64,000 nucleotides of DNA, taken from assembly GCA_029747015.1 (NCBI GenBank), contig JAKOGI010000143.1:37501-101500 (forward strand), in the 5' to 3' direction. The DNA is from Carnegiea gigantea (Eukaryota; Streptophyta; Magnoliopsida; Caryophyllales; Cactaceae). The first letter of the stretch is position 1. Each line of letters opens with the position of its first letter. The position numbers were made by a program, and so were the translations under genes. This document shows positions 40,432 through 64,000 of this stretch, one piece after another. Below the pieces are notes generated by a model. That model had not been told where the DNA came from. It did no database searches and saw only the letters and a program-made list of their open reading frames with translations.

Positions 40432-41948
40432 TGTTGATCCTATCCTTATGTAATGTAAGGTTTTGATGATAACAAACACAAATGTAATATATGCTTGAGT
40501 GTGTTGTTCAAACAGATTCCAAATGTTGTTGGACATACTTTGAAATTGCTTGGTTAACTATACTTAAGAACAGGTCTTAAGAACTGGTTCTCAAGATCAG
40601 TTGATTCAGGAATCCAGAACAGCCTGGGGATCAGTTCTGCAAGGTGTTTGGCGCAGCAAGTTGTTTTTCTACAAGATGTCCGGTTGATTCAACAAGAGTC
40701 TTGGTTTGTTATAGGTTTTATTTTCTTATATTCTTGTTAATATGCCCATTAGAAAGTCTTGATTTGACATTCACTTTGAAATGGTCTTTCTCTTTGAAAA
40801 TAATTCAGAACACTATCTCAGAACAAGTTATGGGAACAAGGTGTTCAGGATGTTCTCAAGTCAAACTGCAAAAACGTTTTTTCATGAATTCTTCTCTGAT
40901 CTTTTGACTAACGTCTTTGAGATTTTTGAGCAAGATTTTCTGCTGATTATTTAGTCTAAAGAGACTATTTTTGGCTATGAGAAACTTGGGGAGATTTTCA
41001 AGTCTATTTTTTAGAATGCTTTATTCTCCAAGTAACAAAATCTTTATTTTTAGAAAATGGCTGATTTTGTGGAGAAAATTATGGGATGATTTACTGAGTT
41101 TTTGTGGCTGAAAATAACCGTGCAACTCAAGCAGTTAGTGAAAATTTTTCAGCTCATACTTTCAACTCCTTGCGGCCCAAGCTTTTTGTGGTTTAGAAAC
41201 AAAATCTCTTATTTTAGAAAATGGCTGAATTTGTGGAGAAAATCATGGGATGGTTTACTGAGTTTTTGTGGCTGGAAATTAGTGGGTATTTTTCAGCACA
41301 CACCTTCCACTCCTTGCGGCCCAAGCTTTTTCTTTTTGGAAAATATTTTGCAATTATTCCACTTGTTTTCTATTTAAGCAAAACTCCACACTCATTTTCT
41401 TCATCGATTTTCACTGCAATATTCCAGAACTTAAGAGTACTATTTTTCAGAGAGAGAACCGACCCGAGTGTGTGAAAGATTGAGCTTTCAAAATTGGCAT
41501 ACTAGGCACATATTTGTACCTTACACTAGCTTATTGAGAAGCATTCAAAAGTAAGGTGTCCATCTTATTCTCTTCTTTCATAAAAGTGAGTTGAGTGTGT
41601 CCAAATCAAGGGGATTTTGGACGTGGGGTAACCGGTCTTAGGGAAGACGGTTACGTGTGTTACAAGTTGTAACAAGGTGTGTTACTATTGTAACATGTTT
41701 AGCCCGTTTAGTGAAGTGTGTAAATCCTACAGGAGGTAGGTCGTGGTTTTTTCACCTCAATTGGGCTAGAGGTGTTTCCACGTAAAAAATCCTGTGTCCA
41801 TTATTTCTTGTGTTCATTTCCGCTGAGTTTTCGCTAATATCAGGAACAGTCTGTGCAAACAGGGTCTAAGCCTGTTTCCCAAAAACCTGCGAAAATTTGA
41901 CAATACAATTCACCCCCCTCTTGTGTTTGCGTACTCTCATTTCTATCA
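40432..41948 (+). repeat. 3' LTR of the SIRE-like element
   Basis: Starts TGTTGATCC and ends TTTCTATCA. It matches the 5' LTR over its whole length with scattered substitutions and a few small indels, and keeps the same internal duplication (units near 41050 and 41214). Confidence 0.8.
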
Positions 41949-42291
41949 ACATGTATTATGTGAATCGAAATATATTAACCAGGTTAAACAGGCATGTCCC
42001 TGTAAACACCACCCCAAACCAGAACAAGATTTGTAGCCCAGTTTGGTTATAATACATTTCTTCCTGCTCCTAGTCTTCTCCTCAACATAAAGCAATAGCA
42101 CACTTTTGAATGTGTTTTGGGTGAAGAAATTGAACAATTTGACAATCAGAAACCCAAGTACCAATAGGCGGATAATTATGATCCCAGTACACGGATGACA
42201 AAATTCATACAATACGATCTAATCCATACGCACCTTCACAGGCTCACCTGCCACAATTGTTGAACTATTGGACTGCAACAGTTGCCTTTTG

Positions 42292-46160
<3,869 letters not shown>

Positions 46161-47236
46161 GACACAGGGGTTGAAATTTGATCTGTTTTTTGAGGTGGGT
46201 GTTCAGTTTTTTAAAAGTTAATTAAAGTGCGCAGTAAGAGAGTATTCGCGTCAGACGCAAAGACTTTGACGATGACTGCGTAAAGGAGTCCTTTCAAACA
46301 ATTGAACACGGAAAACAGAGCTCCAATGAGGTAGCCTTTTTTCTTTTCCTTTTCTTTTTAATACGTATGAACCAATGAGGCAGGTTTGGTTGCGTCCTAA
46401 CTGGGCTCCGAACCAGTTGGCTTTGCATATATGAATCTTCAACGCACTAGGAACGACTTTGGAACATGAACTGATCACGAAATGACGCAAGTGCTGACGC
46501 CAAACACCCAGACTTTCGCGCATGAAATTGTTATTTTTTTTCTGACAACATGGTGGTTTAGGTTAGGCATGCAATTGTGTTACATTAGGCATAGGTTTTA
46601 ATCAGTTTAAATTAATAAAATCAATGTCATATGTTTTTTTTTAATCATGATCAATATCATCATCTTTAATTGTTTAAATTATACATGTATAAATAAATGT
46701 AGTTCATGTTTGTTTTAACTATGTTACTTAAATTAGTTTGTCCACTTATAAGATTTTTTTCTCCTCAATTTTTTTTTTTAAATTTTTGGGTAAAACAAGT
46801 TAGCAATTTAGTTATGTCTTGATTTAAAAGTCGATTGGGGTTGTTCTTTCGGTTGCTAAACCAAAAAAATTCTATGTTAATTTTGCCAAATTCAAACTGT
46901 TATGAGTGATCTTTAAAATTTAATACTCTCCAGTCTCGATACCCGATATATACGATCAAATTTAGAAAATAGATCAAAACAAATATTGAATACAATTGTT
47001 ATTGTGAAATTGTTTTTCTCATGAATAATAGCACTAATATAATTTGAAGAAAGGTGACCTTGAAAAATATTCTTTTTCTATTGACATAAATAGACAAATT
47101 AGACTGGACTTCTCTATCAGGATAACCTAGTGTCACTGACTCAACGTTAAGGGATTAGGTTTACACAGAGGACCCACACCTTGCATGACTTACAAAATTG
47201 AAAGTCTTACATCAAATCGGATACCGATGAAGATAA
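46161..47236. other. Upstream region of CRK C
   Basis: The first about 220 bp match the region upstream of gene D's ectodomain exon, so regulatory DNA was co-duplicated. 46385-46811 is unique to this unit. No gene is seen. Confidence 0.5.
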
Positions 47237-47370
47237 TTAATCACTAGGATGCAAATTAGTGACGGTTTCTGTGCCGATGCATGAATGTGGAAAAGTATGA
47301 TAAACACATTAATAAGGTCACTAGAGAAATGAGGTGACTTTGATTCTGGAAGGCTACCAGAATCTATACC
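47237..47370 (-). pseudogene. Relic of a CRK-kinase 3' exon (unit I)
   Basis: The minus strand encodes SGSLPESKSPHF, then after a gap HSCIGTETVTNLHPSD and a stop at 47237-47239. This parallels the gene D kinase tail (SIGLPEPRAPRF... HTYTGTETITDLYPRD). The rest of the kinase is gone. The same relic occurs at 59897-60030, so it predates the duplication. Confidence 0.6.
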
Positions 47371-48404
47371 ACCTTTGTTTTTGCTGACCAAAACAAAAAG
47401 TTGAACATTTTTTTTTGCCCAAAAAAAAAAATCTTTATCAATATCATCTTTTTTGTTTTGCTCTTGAATCCTTCATTTTACTAGAGTGGAGTTACTACTC
47501 GTCCAATAAGACGTATAGCTCTTCCATTATAGATTTTCTCCATTGACAAAAATCAAACCCAAAACCTTACTTAACAAATTTCAAATCACTTGAACAAGCT
47601 TACATTGATTTATCAATATCATCTTTAACGGTTTAAATCATATCCATATGTATATTGTTATAGTTTATGCAATTGTTCCAACTATATGACCTGGATGGCC
47701 AACTAGTCATATTAGTTTCTACAGTCTTAAGGCCTTTTCTTTGTGGTTTATTTTGGAAAGAAGTCAAACTCATGTTTGTTCGTGGTTTCAAAGTTGATAA
47801 AGGTTGCTTCACAATCACAATAGAATAAGTTAAACCTTGCATCTGCTGTGTTTTTTTTTTTTTTTTTTAAAAAAAATCTGACCCTGCCTTGGCCAAAGCC
47901 AAACTTGTAGGAAGTTTTCGAAAATGAGTGTTCGCAATTTTAGTTATATTAAATTGGGCATTATAAATGCGAGAATATAAAGGATATGGGTATTCAAGAA
48001 TATAAAACAAGATCCACAAGATGACGATGATGGACACAAGATTTTTACGTGAAGACCCAAATGTAGAGAAAATTATGGACGACGACAATACAGAGATCCA
48101 CTATAATATGAGTAAGTATAAATTATCTCAAGATGAGTCCAAAATGATCTCAAGGTGAGTCATAAGAGATACAATAGAAATAGAGATAAAGATCTTAAAC
48201 CGGCAACGAAATCAAAAGAATAAAATCTCTCAAACTATCACCCAAAAAAAATGTGGAATAGAAAAACAAAATGTGACTCACAAATGACTTTGAAAGGGAC
48301 ATGTCGGGAGGCATTTTCAAATGCCACAAAATGCCAACCAAATTGCCCATCGACCGCGGCAAAATTTATAGAAGATGAAACCAAATGGTAACTCTCCATG
48401 AAGA
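47371..48404. other. Intergenic with old LTR debris
   Basis: About 48000-48400 resembles decayed Tnt1-like LTR sequence (ttttacgtgaagacccaa, gacgacgacaatacagagatc). The same debris is present in unit II at about 60290-60700. No gene is seen. Confidence 0.5.
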
Positions 48405-48409
48405 GAGAT

Positions 48410-49046
48410 TGTTAGGATTAATACCAGAGTAACAGTATAGTGGAAGCGATAGGATGCAATAGAAAATCAGAAATTCAACCAACAAAGCAACATAATAATA
48501 GGAAGAGAACAAGAACACAGGAATTTAACGTGGAAAACCCAATGTGGGAAAAAACCACGGACGGCGACAGCACCAAAACAATCCACTATGAGCAGGAAAG
48601 TACACCACGATCACAATCACCTCAGTGACTCGATCTAAGAGCAGACTTACAATCTTTCTCTATTGTAATCTCTCGCAAACTACTTTTACCTCTCAATGTG
48701 TTTATGAGTACTGGAGTATTTTAAAACCTAGGCCTGACCCTCCTTTTATAGGGTCTGAAAAATAGGGTTCCCCCCCTTTGGAAAAACCCTAGCCGCCGCA
48801 GAGAAAACACCCTCAACGCCAAACCCTAGCCGCCAAAACAAGGCGGCAAAATATTGGCCGGGACACGACCGTGCCACGTGGCACGGCCCCACCGTGCCAC
48901 ATGGCACGACCGTGCCACATGGCACGGCACCCCAGTGCCACTTTGCTGTTTGCTCCGTCTTCGGCTCTTCGTCTTGGCACGCCCGTGTCTGTGTAACATG
49001 GGCTCCGCGTGCCGATACTCGAGATTTTGGGCCATAAAACCCAACA
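48410..49046 (-). repeat. 3' LTR of the Tnt1-like element
   Basis: Minus-strand ends TGTTGGG...CCTAACA. It carries three copies of a CGTGCCAC(A/G)TGGCACG palindrome at about 48869-48928, where the 5' LTR has one. Confidence 0.85.
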
Positions 49047-49269
49047 ATCTCCACCTTGGACCAAAATCTCCAATCTTCAACTTTCTATCGCCGTCGTCTC
49101 ACCCCTAAAGGTGATGCCCCCTATGGGGCTATGCCCCGCAGGGCCTTCAAATACTGCGAATGCCAACTAAGTCCAAGCAATACTTGAACTTAGCTCTGGG
49201 AGATGACTTATATGAACTTTCCTTCATATAACCTGTCACAGTAGATGCCTGCAAGACATAGAGGCCTCC

Positions 49270-50487
49270 TTACCTCAAACCCTTCAGCAGAATCCTACCG
49301 CCCTTTGAGACCTTCAAAACTCCACCTTCAGCTGAATATTTGCACTCTTTGAATTCAAGGGTGCCCAACGAGATGAGGTTACGCTTCAAGTCAGGAACGT
49401 GACGAACATTCGATAAGGTCCTGACAACACCATCATGAGTCTTGATTTTAACAGTACCAATTCCAGTTACATTACATTGGGCATTATTGCCCATGTGAAC
49501 AACAGTTGAGTCAACTGGATCATATGTTGAAAACCAATCCTTGTGAGGACACATATGATAGGTACACCCAGAATCAAGAATCCAATCAGAATCGCTCCCC
49601 CCTTCAGTAGAGGTAGCAAACAGAACGTCACCATCAGAATCAGATTCAGCAAATGAAGCTTCAGCAGGCTCCTGAGAATTATCTTCCTCTTTCTCCTTCT
49701 TCTTTTGTAGTTTCCAACAGTTAGCAATAATATGACCCAATTTACCACAGTAATTGCAGGTCTTACCAGCATGAGGATTTTTAGACTTAGAACGATTCTT
49801 ACTCCTATTACCGTTCCCCTTTTCAATTGTTGTACCCCTTACTGCTAATCCTTCAGCAGAATCATGAATGTCAAGATCAAACTCCTCCTTAGACAACAGG
49901 TTTGACTTAACATCTTCAAACGATATAGTATTAGAATTACTATATAGCATAATCTCCTTAAAATGTTTATAAGAAGGGGGTAACGACACAACAAGCAAAA
50001 TAGCCTTATCCTCATCCTCAATTTTCACATCTAGACTCTCCAAGTCAACAAGAATAGAGTTAAACTCATTCAGATGCTTTTGGACAGGGGTACCTTCAGC
50101 CATACGAAAGGTATACAACCTTTCCTTCAAACGGATCTTGTTGGCGAGACTCTTCGTCATGTAGAGTTCCTCCAGCCGAGCCCAAAGATCCACCGCAGTT
50201 GTCTTATCAAGCACCTCTCGCAAGACATGTGGTGCCAAGCACAACTGTATGGCTGAAACCGCTTTCAGCTCCAGTTCCTCCCATTCGTCCTCCGTCAACG
50301 ACCCACGTCGCTTCTTCTGTTCTTCAGCCCATTGCTCATCTGTTGTCTTCTCGGGTTTGACATGAGGTCCCTTCAGGACCTTCCACAACCCGTGCTGGAT
50401 GAGAACCGCTCTCATCTGCACCTTCCAGAGATTAAAACTAATCTCTCCGTCGAACTTCTGAATATCTACCCTCATGATAGAAGACAT
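49270..50487 (-). CDS. Tnt1-like gag-protease ORF (405 aa), truncated by a stop
   Basis: The start is taken at the ATG 50485-50487 just after the primer site (MSSIMRVDIQKFDGEISFN), although the frame is open further up into the LTR. A UBN2-type capsid region is followed by a zinc knuckle CNYCGKLGHIIANC (about residue 255) and the aspartic protease segment WILDSGCTYHMC with the DSG triad. The frame ends KGLR at TAA, but homologous coding (GGLYVLQASTVTG, the GAG-pre-integrase start) continues in phase beyond it, so the stop is a lesion rather than a natural end. Pol is deleted further on. Confidence 0.8.
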   Translation of the reverse strand: MSSIMRVDIQKFDGEISFNLWKVQMRAVLIQHGLWKVLKGPHVKPEKTTDEQWAEEQKKRRGSLTEDEWEELELKAVSAIQLCLAPHVLREVLDKTTAVDLWARLEELYMTKSLANKIRLKERLYTFRMAEGTPVQKHLNEFNSILVDLESLDVKIEDEDKAILLVVSLPPSYKHFKEIMLYSNSNTISFEDVKSNLLSKEEFDLDIHDSAEGLAVRGTTIEKGNGNRSKNRSKSKNPHAGKTCNYCGKLGHIIANCWKLQKKKEKEEDNSQEPAEASFAESDSDGDVLFATSTEGGSDSDWILDSGCTYHMCPHKDWFSTYDPVDSTVVHMGNNAQCNVTGIGTVKIKTHDGVVRTLSNVRHVPDLKRNLISLGTLEFKECKYSAEGGVLKVSKGGRILLKGLR

Positions 50488-50513
50488 CCTATAACCAAAG
50501 CTCTGATACCACT

Positions 50514-51125
50514 TGTTAGGATTAATACCAGAGTAACAGTATAGCGGAAGCGATAGGATGCAATAGAAAATCAGAAATTCAATCAACAAAACAACAGAAT
50601 AATAGGAAGAGAACAAGAACACAGGAATTTAACGTGGAAAACCCAATGTGGGAAAAACCACGGACGGCGACAGCACCAAAACAATCCACTATGAGCAGGA
50701 AAGTACACCACGATCACAATCACCTCAGTGACTCGATCTAAGAGCAGACTTACAATCTTTCTCTATTGTAATCTCTCGCAAACTACTTTTATCTCTCAAT
50801 GTGTTTATGAGTACTGGAGTACTGGAGTACTGGAGTATTTTAGAACCTAGGTCTGACCCTCCTTTTATAGGGTCTGAAAAATAGGGTTCCCCCCCCTTTG
50901 GAAAAACCCTAGCCGCCGCAGAGAAAACACCCTCAACGCCAAACCCTAGCCGCCAAAACAAGGCGGCAAAATATTGGCCGGGACACGACCGTGCCACATG
51001 GCACGGCACCCCAGTGCCACTTTGCTGTTTGCTCCGTCTTCGGCTCTTCGTCTTGGCACGCCTGTGTCTGTGTAGCATGGGCTCCCCGTGCCGATACTCG
51101 AGATTTTGGGCCATAAAACCCAACA
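50514..51125 (-). repeat. 5' LTR of the Tnt1-like element
   Basis: Pairs with 48410-49046. It differs by a triplicated GAGTACTG phrase near 50810-50838 and by fewer palindrome units. Confidence 0.85.
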
Positions 51126-51370
51126 GAGATCACAACAAATCACCCAAACAATGGAGCATCAAAGTCATTTGAATTCCCTCGTCACTTGAGCTCAAGTTCT
51201 GTCTAACTCTTCGTTTCCTAGTTTGAGAAACAGGCATGTAGCTAGATATTGGCCACCTAGGCCAGTTCAGTTACTTAGTTTAGCTTGTGCTTTTGGCTCA
51301 CAGCACCGCACCTTGTGTGACCCTTACAAAAGTGGAAGTCATACATCGCATGGGATAATAATGAAGATAA

Positions 51371-59265
<7,895 letters not shown>

Positions 59266-59896
59266 GACACAGGGGTTGAAATTTGATCTGTTTTTTGAGG
59301 TGGGTGGGCAGTTTTTTAAAAGTTACAGTGTTTTAAAAATTAATCAAGGTGCGCCGTAAGAGAGTATCCGCGTCAGATGCAAAGACTTTGGCGATGACTG
59401 CGTAAAGGAGTCCTTTGAAACAATTGAACACGGAAAACAGAGCTCCAATGAGGTAGCCTTTTTTCTTTTCCTTTTCTTTTTAATACGTATGAACCAATGA
59501 GGCAGTTTATTCATGTCTTGATTTAAAAGTTGATTGGGATTGTTCTTTCGCTTGCTAAACCAAATAAATTCTATGTTAATTTTGCCAAACTCAAACTGTT
59601 ACGAGTGATCTTTAAAATTTAATATTCTCCAGTCTCGATATTCGATATATACGATCAAATTGTTATTGTGAAATTATTTTTCTCATAAATAATAGCACTA
59701 ATATAATTTGAAGAAAGGTGACTTTGAAAAATATTCTTTTTCTATGAACATAAATAGATAGACTGAACTTATCAATCAGGGTAACCTAGTGTCGGTGACT
59801 CAATGTTAAGGGGATCAGGTTTACACAGAGGACCCACACGTTGCATGAGTTACAAAATTGAAAGTTTTACATCAAATCGGACACCGATGAAGATAA
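59266..59896. other. Upstream region of gene D ectodomain exon
   Basis: About 250 bp matches the CRK C upstream region closely. Unit I's 430-bp block is absent here. No gene is seen. Confidence 0.5.
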
Positions 59897-60030
59897 TTAA
59901 TCACTAGGATGCAAATTAGTGACGGTTTCTGTGCCAATGCATGAATGTGGAAAAGTATGATAAACACATTAATAAGGTCACTAGAGAAATGAGGTGACCT
60001 TGGTTCTGGAAGGCTGCCAGAATCTATACC
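59897..60030 (-). pseudogene. Relic of a CRK-kinase 3' exon (unit II)
   Basis: Same fossil as at 47237-47370, with the stop at 59897-59899 preceded by a GTETVTNLHPSD-like tail. Not functional. Confidence 0.6.
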
Positions 60031-60941
60031 ACCTTTGTTTTTGCTGACCAAAACAAAAAGTTGAACATTTTTTTTGCCCCCAAAAAAAAAAAAAAATCTT
60101 TATCAATATCGGCTTTTTTGTTTGCTCTTGAATCCTTCATTTCACTGGAATCAAGTTACTATTCGTCCAATAAGACGTATAGCTCTTCCATCGTAGATTT
60201 TCTCCATTCACAAAAATCAAACCTCAAAACTTACTTAAGATGAACAAATTTCAAATCACTTGAACAAACCTACATTGAACAAGCCTAAAGGATGTTGGTA
60301 TTCAAGAATATAAAACAAGATCCACAAGATGACAATGATGGACACAAGATTTTTACGTGAACACCAAATCTAGACAAAACCACAGACGACGACAATACAG
60401 AGATTCATTATGATATGAGTGAGTACAAATGATCTCAAGATGACTCCAAAATGATCTCAAAGTGAGTCATAAGAGATACAATAGAAATAGAGATAAAGAT
60501 CTTAAACCAGCAACGAAATCAAAAGAACAAAATCTCTCAAACTATCACTCAAGAAAAATGTGGAATAGAAGAGACAAAATGTGACTCACAAATGGCTTTG
60601 AAAGGGACGTGTTGGGAGGCATTTTCGAATGCCACAAAATGCCAACCAAATTGCCTATCAACCGCTGGAAAATTTATAGAAGATGAAACCAAATGGTAAG
60701 AGAGATCACAACAAATCACCCAAACAATGGAGCATGAAAGTCATTTGAATTTCCTCGTCACTTGAGCTCAAGTTCTGTTTAACTCTTCGTTTCCTAGTTT
60801 GAGAAACAGGAATGTAGCCAGATATTGGCCACCTAGGCGAGTTCAATTTCTTAGTTTAGCTTGTGCTTTTGGCCCACAGCACCGCACCTTGTGTGACCCT
60901 CACAAAAGTGAAAGTCTCGCATGGGATAATAATGAAGATAA
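60031..60941. other. Intergenic with old LTR debris; empty Tnt1-like target site at 60702-60706
   Basis: Continuous AGAGAGATCACAACAAATC here corresponds to the two flanks of the element at 48405-51130. No gene is seen. Confidence 0.6.
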
Positions 60942-63128
<2,187 letters not shown>

Positions 63129-63451
63129 CTGCATATGTAAGTTCCACAATACTTATCAAAAACAAAGCAGAAACACTGTGGTGACTGTAAGTTCCTGAAG
63201 AACTTGTTTGATCTTGTTGTGGATTCTCGATCTCACTCAATCTGTTCATCCAGAAAGATCAATATGTTACCATTTGGTGCTGTTCTCTTTCCACCTTCCA
63301 TGTTGGACATTTTGTTCTCTAAAATCCTTGAAAATTTTTAAATGATGTACTCTACAATTTAGAGAGGCATTTTGATTTAGTTCATTATAGCTGTAGCTAG
63401 TAAGTAGCCAAGCAAACAAAGAAGCTATCTCACAAAAGTGGCACACAAACT

Positions 63452-64000
63452 TGTTGGGTGCCAATTTGTCGCATTTTACATGCCTCTATCGCCTAATTTT
63501 AGCTCGTATAATAATATAATATTTAGAATTTTTACTTGTTTTATTTACTTTTGTAGGTAATAAGTTTAATCAAGCAAATGACGTAAAAAGGAGCGAAGAA
63601 GGAAGAATAAAAGTCGGAAGATCGTGAAACAAGAGTGACGACATTCAGGCCGTGGTGTCGTAGCCATGGCCTGAATGTCGTCACTTTTGTTTCAAGGCAG
63701 TGGCTGGCGAAGGATGACCGTCACCCACACGACGGCCTGTCGTAGCTGGCTACGGCCGGTGGTCACCAGGCCGACGGTCGTCGGTCTTGCCTTGCTGTTC
63801 TCGCCCCCTTTTCCCGGCTCGATTTGTATTTAAAGCCTTTCTTTGTGACTTTTTGGGGGGTCCATTTGGCGATTGTTAGGTTAGGTTTTTAGGTTAGTTT
63901 TAGCCAATAAGAACCCCATTCGAGAGATTAGATTAGGAGATTAAATTGTAATTTTGGGAGAATTGGATTCCAACTAGTGGATTTTGGATTTTCATTCAAC
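63452..64000 (+). mobile_element. Probable start of an LTR element, cut by window edge
   Basis: Unit similarity ends and new sequence begins TGTTGGGTGCC at 63452, an LTR-like TG start. It contains a long hairpin (63626-63693), a TATTTAAAG-type TATA candidate near 63828 and GTTAGG repeats near 63875. No end, primer site or coding region lies in the window. Confidence 0.4.
63626..63693. repeat. 26-bp stem, 16-nt loop inverted repeat
   Basis: Left arm 63626-63651 and right arm 63668-63693 pair with one mismatch; the core AGTGACGACATTCAGGCC pairs perfectly with GGCCTGAATGTCGTCACT. It lies within the probable LTR. Confidence 0.8.

Larger units (their letters stand above)
31419..41953 (+). mobile_element. 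SIRE/Maximus-type Ty1/copia LTR retrotransposon, decayed
   Basis: TSD ACATG at 31419-31423 and 41949-41953. LTRs at 31424-32945 and 40432-41948; primer site at 32948-32959; polypurine tract AAAAAGGGGGAAA before the 3' LTR. Gene order is gag, protease, integrase, RT, RNase H, then an extra ORF, which is the SIRE layout. Several frameshifts and stops are present throughout. It lies about 340 bp beyond the 3' end of CRK C, in opposite orientation. Confidence 0.88.
48405..51130 (-). mobile_element. Tnt1-like copia element, internally deleted (gag-protease only)
   Basis: TSD GAGAT at 48405-48409 and 51126-51130. On the minus strand: 5' LTR 51125-50514 (612 bp), primer site TGGTATCAGAGC at 50511-50500, gag, then a short tail with a polypurine tract and the 3' LTR 49046-48410 (637 bp). 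Integrase, RT and RNase H are absent. The duplicated unit II carries the uninterrupted target around 60702-60706. Confidence 0.88.

Overview
This window is plant nuclear DNA, most likely from a eudicot. It has interrupted genes with GT-AG introns, DUF26 cysteine-rich receptor-like kinases (CRKs), plant-type Ty1/copia and Ty3/gypsy LTR elements, an RTE-clade LINE, a tRNA-derived SINE of Au type and hAT-like MITEs. I cannot name the species. All gene models were read by eye from splice signals, reading phase and family knowledge; there is no transcript evidence.

Layout. 1-8.4 kb is a graveyard of small secreted-protein genes: a tandem pair of prolamin-like/DD11-type genes (the first carries a nonsense codon), an inverted pair of a related gene (each arm carries a different 1-nt indel), and two decayed DUF26 ectodomain genes flanking that inverted pair. 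9.1-18.7 kb holds two complete seven-exon CRK genes on the minus strand (A, 666 aa; B, 659 aa). 19.1-25.5 kb is a Tekay/Del-like LTR element with two 3.1-kb LTRs but only 220 bp between them. 25.7-30.0 kb is a full-length but dead RTE LINE, and 31.4-41.9 kb a SIRE/Maximus-type copia element, both with target-site duplications (TSDs). 42.3-46.2 kb is CRK C (692 aa), whose first intron begins with GC rather than GT.

45.0-63.4 kb is a segmental tandem duplication. Each unit runs from the ectodomain exon of one CRK, through a shared relic of an older kinase gene, to the kinase exons of the next. The left breakpoint of each unit lies in CRK intron 1, so the duplication recombines ectodomains and kinases. 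A Tnt1-like copia element sits in unit I, and unit II still shows the empty site.

The most remarkable locus is gene D (51.4-59.3 kb, minus). Between its DUF26 ectodomain exon and its transmembrane/kinase exons lie an exon encoding a complete 16-cysteine thaumatin-like (PR5) domain and a Ser/Pro-rich linker exon. Every junction is phase-compatible. The nine exons sum to exactly 911 codons, giving signal peptide - DUF26 - DUF26 - thaumatin - linker - TM - CRK kinase. The two extra exons form a symmetric 1-1 cassette of 254 codons, so skipping them would give an ordinary CRK. Gene E (60.9-63.1 kb) is the paralogous kinase half; its ectodomain lies beyond a probable LTR insertion at the window's right edge.

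How the genes relate: CRKs are plasma-membrane receptor kinases of immune and stress signalling, and thaumatin-like proteins are PR5 defence proteins. The locus looks like a fast-evolving receptor cluster in which duplication, transposon insertion and intron-phase-preserving recombination create new receptor architectures.
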